64,000 nt of DNA from Tractidigestivibacter scatoligenes (GTDB lineage Bacteria; Actinomycetota; Coriobacteriia; Coriobacteriales; Atopobiaceae). The stretch lies in assembly GCF_001494635.1 (NCBI RefSeq), contig NZ_LOJF01000010.1, positions 124,001-188,000 on the forward strand, written 5' to 3'. The notes under the pieces are model-generated. The model was given only the letters and a program-made list of their open reading frames with translations. It was not told the DNA's origin and did no database searches. Each line of letters begins with the position of its first letter. The first letter of the stretch is position 1. The translations under genes and the position numbers were made by a program. Below, in pieces: positions 60,394 through 64,000 of this stretch.

Positions 60394-61512
60394 ATGTACG
60401 CGCTTTTGTCTCATGACTCCGCCTGTGAGGCATTGAGGTTTCTCTCTGCGCGCTCGACGCTTCCGACTGAGTGCTGGCCACCTGTCTCGCAGAAGCTTTC
60501 AGGTGATCAGTGTGTCTCGACGCAGCGCGAGTACCGTCAGCTCTGCGAGAAGGTTGACCTAACTTCCCTTGGGGTTCGTTCGGCTCCGACGCACCTCCTT
60601 GTGCCCTCTCAGCAGATGAGGAGCAGCGGTCGCAGAGCCCATTTTCATGTGTGGTCTGCCGAGCTTCCTGCGAATTCGTGTTTTGTTGTTGGCGATGATG
60701 TACTGCTCAGCGGACCAGAGTTCACCATCATGCAGTTCGCCGGAGCAACTGCGCGGCTGGATGGGCTTCTCGACGCGCATGCTGCAGCAGTTGCTGCAGA
60801 GGCCAGAATGCTGGCGGATTTGGGGCTTGAAGACCATGCGATGGCGGACAGCCCACTCGTCTGGGAGCACGAGCGCCGGATTGTGGCGGCGGCGGTCCTC
60901 GCCTGTGAGTTTGCCGGGTCGTATCGGCTGGGTATGCCTGGCGAGTCAACGCGATACCGTATTTCGCCCATCATGAGCTGCGGTGGGTTGGAGCTTATGA
61001 CGGCCAGGGCAGAGCGCACGACTGCGGCGTCGCGTGCGAGCAAAGCAGCCCGGCTGGCCTTTGATGGCTCAGCGTCGCCAATGGAGACGGCGTTGGCTCT
61101 GCTGTTTGCGCTGCCTGTGGAATACGGTGGCTTTGGTTTGCCTCGCCCAGTGCTCAATAAGCCCGTTGATGTGTCGGGGTATCGTGGAGCACTGTCCGAC
61201 AGGGATCAAGTGTCGCCCGATTTCCTTTGGCCAGAGATGCGGGTAGCGTTGGAGTACGACAGCGGGGGGTTTCATTTTCGGGATGAGAAAGACGCAGGTA
61301 CGGATGCTGTTCGCGCCAACATCCTTACGGCTCTTGGGTATCGGGTTTTCCGGGCCGCTCCGCAGATGGTGCGGTCTTTGGCGGGAGTTGAGCTTCTCGC
61401 CAGACAGCTTGCTTGTGCACTTGGGATTAGTTTGGATGCCCCGGATGAGATCTGCGCCCTGCGACGTCGGCGCCTCTACGCGGAGCTCATGCCGCGCCAA
61501 CGCGAGAGGTAG
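60394..61512 (+). CDS. DUF559/PD-(D/E)XK-like protein bracketed by hairpins
   Basis: This 372-residue protein has an N-terminal region of unknown fold and a C-terminal Vsr/DUF559-like nuclease domain: SPMETALALLFALP (E231), SPDFLWPEMRVALEYDSGGFH (D276, E287, D289, H294) and DAVRANILTALGYRVFR (D304, R307). The N-terminal part resembles AbiEi-like proteins of actinobacteria in layout. It could be an endonuclease-fold toxin or recombination enzyme. ATG 60394 follows AAGGAGG. Flanking 94-bp hairpins share their arms, making a self-contained unit of 60258-61636. Codon use is less GC-biased than in neighbours. Confidence 0.65.
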   Translation: MYALLSHDSACEALRFLSARSTLPTECWPPVSQKLSGDQCVSTQREYRQLCEKVDLTSLGVRSAPTHLLVPSQQMRSSGRRAHFHVWSAELPANSCFVVGDDVLLSGPEFTIMQFAGATARLDGLLDAHAAAVAAEARMLADLGLEDHAMADSPLVWEHERRIVAAAVLACEFAGSYRLGMPGESTRYRISPIMSCGGLELMTARAERTTAASRASKAARLAFDGSASPMETALALLFALPVEYGGFGLPRPVLNKPVDVSGYRGALSDRDQVSPDFLWPEMRVALEYDSGGFHFRDEKDAGTDAVRANILTALGYRVFRAAPQMVRSLAGVELLARQLACALGISLDAPDEICALRRRRLYAELMPRQRER

Positions 61513-61542
61513 CGGCCTTTTCTTCCTCTTGCGCCGTTCCTC

Positions 61543-61636
61543 AACCTCACACGTGATATTTCTAAATTGATATCATCTACATGCCAACTGGTCGTTTTCT
61601 GAGATATATCAATTTAGAAATATCACGTGTGAGGTT
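61543..61636. repeat. 94-bp hairpin element right of the nuclease-like gene
   Basis: AACCTCACACGTGATATTTC then TAAATTGATATCA faces TGAGATATATCAATTTAGAA then ATATCACGTGTGAGGTT. The pairing is longer and more perfect than in the left copy, because inner arm positions differ but stay complementary. The core has CATGCCAACTGGTCG, shared with other hairpin classes. Confidence 0.85.
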
Positions 61637-61706
61637 TGGGCAAAATGAACGCCGCGACAGGGTTGGTGTCGCGGCGAAAAGCCTTTCGGCGAGAAAACTT
61701 GCGACC

Positions 61707-63071
61707 CTAGTTCTTCAGGCTGTTGAGCGGCGCGGGGAAGCGACCGCCGCGGTGTGCCAGGACGTTCCCGGCGAAGCGGTTCACACTCATGACCGGCGCA
61801 CTGCCAAAGAGGCCGCCAAACTCCAGCGTGTCGCCGTCCTTGTGGCCAATCGCGGGAATCAGGCGCACGGCCGTAGTCTTGGTGTTGATGACGCCGATGG
61901 CCATCTCGTCGGCGATAATGCCGGCAATGGCCTCCACGGGCGTGTCGCCAGGGATGGCAATCATGTCGAGACCCACGGAGCACACGCTGGTCATGGCCTC
62001 GAGCTTCTCGATGGAGAGCGACCCGTCCTCGGCGGCGCGAATCATCCCGGCGTCTTCGGAGACGGGGATAAAGGCGCCGGAGAGCCCGCCCACGCTGGAG
62101 CTCGCCATGACGCCGCCCTTCTTGACGCAGTCGTTGAGCAGCGCCAGCGCGCAGGTGGTGCCGGGGCCGCCGCACTCGCCCACGCCGATGATCTCGAGGA
62201 TCTTCGCCACGGAGTCGCCGGCAGCGGGAGTGGGCGCAAGCGACAGGTCCACGATGCCCTTCTCGACGCCCAGTCGGCGCGACGCCTCGCGACTCATCAG
62301 CTCGCCGGCGCGCGTGATCTTGAACGCAGTCCTCTTGATGGTCTCGGCGACTTCCATGAGGTTTGCATCGTCGGGTAGCTGCTCCAGCGCCGCCGCCATC
62401 ACGCCTGGGCCGGAGACGCCCACGTTAATCACGGCGTCGGCCTCGCCGGTTCCGTGCACCGCGCCGGCCATGAACGGCGAGTCCTCCACCATGTTGGCAA
62501 AGACCACGAACTTCGCCGCGCCGTAGCAGTCGATGTCCGTGGTGCGGCGCGCGCACTCGAGGATGGTCTGGGCCGAGAGAAGCACGGCATCCATGTTGAT
62601 GCCGGCCCTGGTAGAGGCAATGTTCAGCGAGGAGCACACGCGCTCGGTGGTGGCGAGCGCCTCGGGCACCGAGTTGATGAGGCGGCGGTCGGCGTTGCCG
62701 ATGCCCTTCTGAACCAGCGCCGAGAAGCCGCCCATGAAGTCGATGCCGAGCGTCTGGGCGGCGCGGTCCATGGCGTGCGCGATGGGGGAGAGGTCTTCGT
62801 CTGCGCAGCCTGCCGCCACCTGTGCAACCGGCGTCACCGAGACGCGCTTGTTCGCAATGGGGATGCCGTACTCGGAGGCCAGGTCGTCGGCAACGGAGAC
62901 GAGGTTCTCGGCCTGGTGCGTGATGCGGTCGTAGATCTTGTCGCACATGCGATCCATGTCCTCGTCGGCGCAGCCTGCGAGCGAGATGCCCATGGTGATC
63001 GTCCGGAGGTCGAGGTTTTGCTCCGTGACCATGGCAAGCGTCTCGGATACTTCCTGCGGCGTGATGTCCAT
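61707..63071 (-). CDS. UPF0210/PFL-family protein
   Basis: This 454-residue protein belongs to the UPF0210 (DUF711) family: [20 protein letters not shown] near the N-terminus, [31 protein letters not shown] and [13 protein letters not shown]. Members are widespread in anaerobes; some structures show similarity to glycyl-radical folds but no activity is established. The family usually follows a small ACT-domain gene; none lies directly upstream here. The start is ATG 63071. Confidence 0.9.
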   Translation of the reverse strand: MDITPQEVSETLAMVTEQNLDLRTITMGISLAGCADEDMDRMCDKIYDRITHQAENLVSVADDLASEYGIPIANKRVSVTPVAQVAAGCADEDLSPIAHAMDRAAQTLGIDFMGGFSALVQKGIGNADRRLINSVPEALATTERVCSSLNIASTRAGINMDAVLLSAQTILECARRTTDIDCYGAAKFVVFANMVEDSPFMAGAVHGTGEADAVINVGVSGPGVMAAALEQLPDDANLMEVAETIKRTAFKITRAGELMSREASRRLGVEKGIVDLSLAPTPAAGDSVAKILEIIGVGECGGPGTTCALALLNDCVKKGGVMASSSVGGLSGAFIPVSEDAGMIRAAEDGSLSIEKLEAMTSVCSVGLDMIAIPGDTPVEAIAGIIADEMAIGVINTKTTAVRLIPAIGHKDGDTLEFGGLFGSAPVMSVNRFAGNVLAHRGGRFPAPLNSLKN

Positions 63072-63239
63072 CTGGGCCCCTTTGCTGTGACTGCTGATTT
63101 CGCTATGCCATTATAGGTGAGCGAGCAGGACGGCCACGGTGCGGTGCGCAACAGGAAAAGGCCTTGCAAAGTAGGGCCGGCGCTGAGGTTGGGCGCTGCC
63201 AGCGTCACGCTTTGGGGCCGCCCGCACCGCGCACGGCCT

Positions 63240-63890
63240 TTACCAGCGTAGCTCTTGGAATGACGAGAACCGCTCGTCTGCGGCTGGAAGCTCCTGCGGC
63301 ACGCATGAACCCGTGAACCCCAGCGTGTACACGCCTGCCGCCTGCGCCGACGCAACTCCCGAGGGCGAGTCCTCGAACGCCACGGCCTCCGCGGGCGCCA
63401 CGTCAAACGCTTCGAGCGCGTGGGTGTATGGCTCTGGGTGAGGCTTGTGCCGCCCGACGTCATCTCCGCCAATCACAAGCTCGACGAGGTCGGCAAGGCC
63501 AACGCGCGCAAGGCCCGCCTCTACGAGCGCGTGCCGCGTGGTCGAGACCACGGCGATGCGTGCGCCCGCCGCATGAAGTCGCTGCATGAGCAGACGTGCC
63601 CCGGGGGATGCCTTGATGGGGAGCTCCTGGTAGATGATGTCGCTTGGTCCACGACGGGCAAAGAACTCGGCGGCGCTTACGTCCATGCCGTGTGCGCGGA
63701 AGAGCACGGGGATGGACTCCAAGCCGTCGGTCCCGGACAGCGATGCCTTCTCGGCCTCCGTTGGCTCGATGCCATAGGAGGCGTAGGCCTTCTCGTCCAG
63801 CTCGATGCCAAAGCGCTCGGTGTCTGCGAGCGTGCCATCGAAGTCGAAAAGCGCCGCCTTCACGCATTCCGGCCGATGCGGCTTCCCCAT
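63240..63890 (-). CDS. HAD-superfamily phosphatase (beta-phosphoglucomutase-like subgroup)
   Basis: This 216-residue HAD hydrolase has the nucleophile motif FDFDGTLADTERFG, motif II VVSTTRHA (Ser/Thr), the conserved lysine in GRHKPHPEPY and motif IV AFEDSPSGVASAQAAG. The helical cap between motifs I and II fits the subclass that includes phosphoglycolate phosphatase and beta-phosphoglucomutase. Substrate unknown. ATG 63890 follows GGGAGGA. The last 110 bp of the window hold no gene I can support. Confidence 0.88.
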   Translation of the reverse strand: MGKPHRPECVKAALFDFDGTLADTERFGIELDEKAYASYGIEPTEAEKASLSGTDGLESIPVLFRAHGMDVSAAEFFARRGPSDIIYQELPIKASPGARLLMQRLHAAGARIAVVSTTRHALVEAGLARVGLADLVELVIGGDDVGRHKPHPEPYTHALEAFDVAPAEAVAFEDSPSGVASAQAAGVYTLGFTGSCVPQELPAADERFSSFQELRW

Positions 63891-64000
63891 GCTTCCTCCC
63901 GTATTCCTCGATTTCGCATGGGGTTCATTGTAGTGTGTAGGGAGGCCGTCCGAGGGGCTTGCGCCGCGAGGGGCGCAGTATGGTGCCATGGTTTTGTGAC

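Noticed and set aside
60258-61636. Classical insertion sequence
   Set aside because: No transposase signature (DDE, HUH or Y1) in the protein, and no direct target duplication was seen outside the hairpins.

Overview
The window comes from a GC-rich, strictly anaerobic-looking bacterium. Gene content ([FeFe]-hydrogenase, the GGGtGRT/NifU-like pair, fused ECF ATPase, DegV, UPF0210), codon use and an actinobacterial-style leucine leader peptide fit Actinomycetota, class Coriobacteriia, most likely an Olsenella/Atopobium-type member. The lineage is an inference. No rRNA, tRNA, phage genes, transposase or CRISPR array was recognised.

Layout. 1-7.2 kb: an AraC-type regulator (cut by the left edge) divergent from an ABC exporter, then a CPBP protease, a DUF1304 protein, a nitroreductase, an acetyltransferase and an ATP-grasp enzyme. 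7.6-18.2 kb: the most striking locus, an eight-gene Dlt-like surface-acylation cluster in the order MBOAT, SGNH, AMP-ligase, PLP decarboxylase-like, carrier protein, MBOAT, SGNH, SGNH. The two MBOAT genes share long near-identical DNA tracts. 18.7-24.5 kb: an esterase with a histone-H1-like tail, a SixA-CHAD fusion, fumC and metY. 24.7-28.2 kb: a two-gene NAD(P)H-linked [FeFe]-hydrogenase. 28.3-32.3 kb: a FecBCD-type ABC importer plus an NTPase, bracketed by 58-bp direct repeats. 32.3-40.2 kb: FKBP isomerase, murI, an aquaporin with an altered NPA box, the NifU-like/GGGtGRT pair, a DMT permease, DegV and a NudC-type hydrolase. 40.8-45.8 kb: leuA-leuC-leuD-leuB behind a leucine-rich leader peptide and hairpin. 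45.9-54.7 kb: threonine deaminase, an orphan ABC ATPase, rsmJ, a CobW GTPase, a DPDATV-repeat membrane protein, adenine deaminase, an HD nucleotidase and a flavodoxin-fold reductase. 54.7-58.1 kb: an FMN-riboswitch-controlled riboflavin ECF transporter (ribU, fused ecfA, ecfT). 58.1-64 kb: a membrane protein, murB, a nuclease-like gene bracketed by 94-bp hairpins, a UPF0210 protein and a HAD phosphatase.

A second theme is small DNA hairpin elements, about 75-100 bp each, scattered between genes. Their arms are self-complementary but differ between classes, while some central sequences (CCAACTGG-like, TTCCGCAGGT-like) recur. One pair brackets a gene with a PD-(D/E)XK/DUF559-like C-terminus. 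A separate short palindrome (GAGACAAAGGGA arms) occurs three times, and one copy supplies the stop codons of two convergent genes. Functions are assigned from motifs read in the translated sequence; no database search was run.
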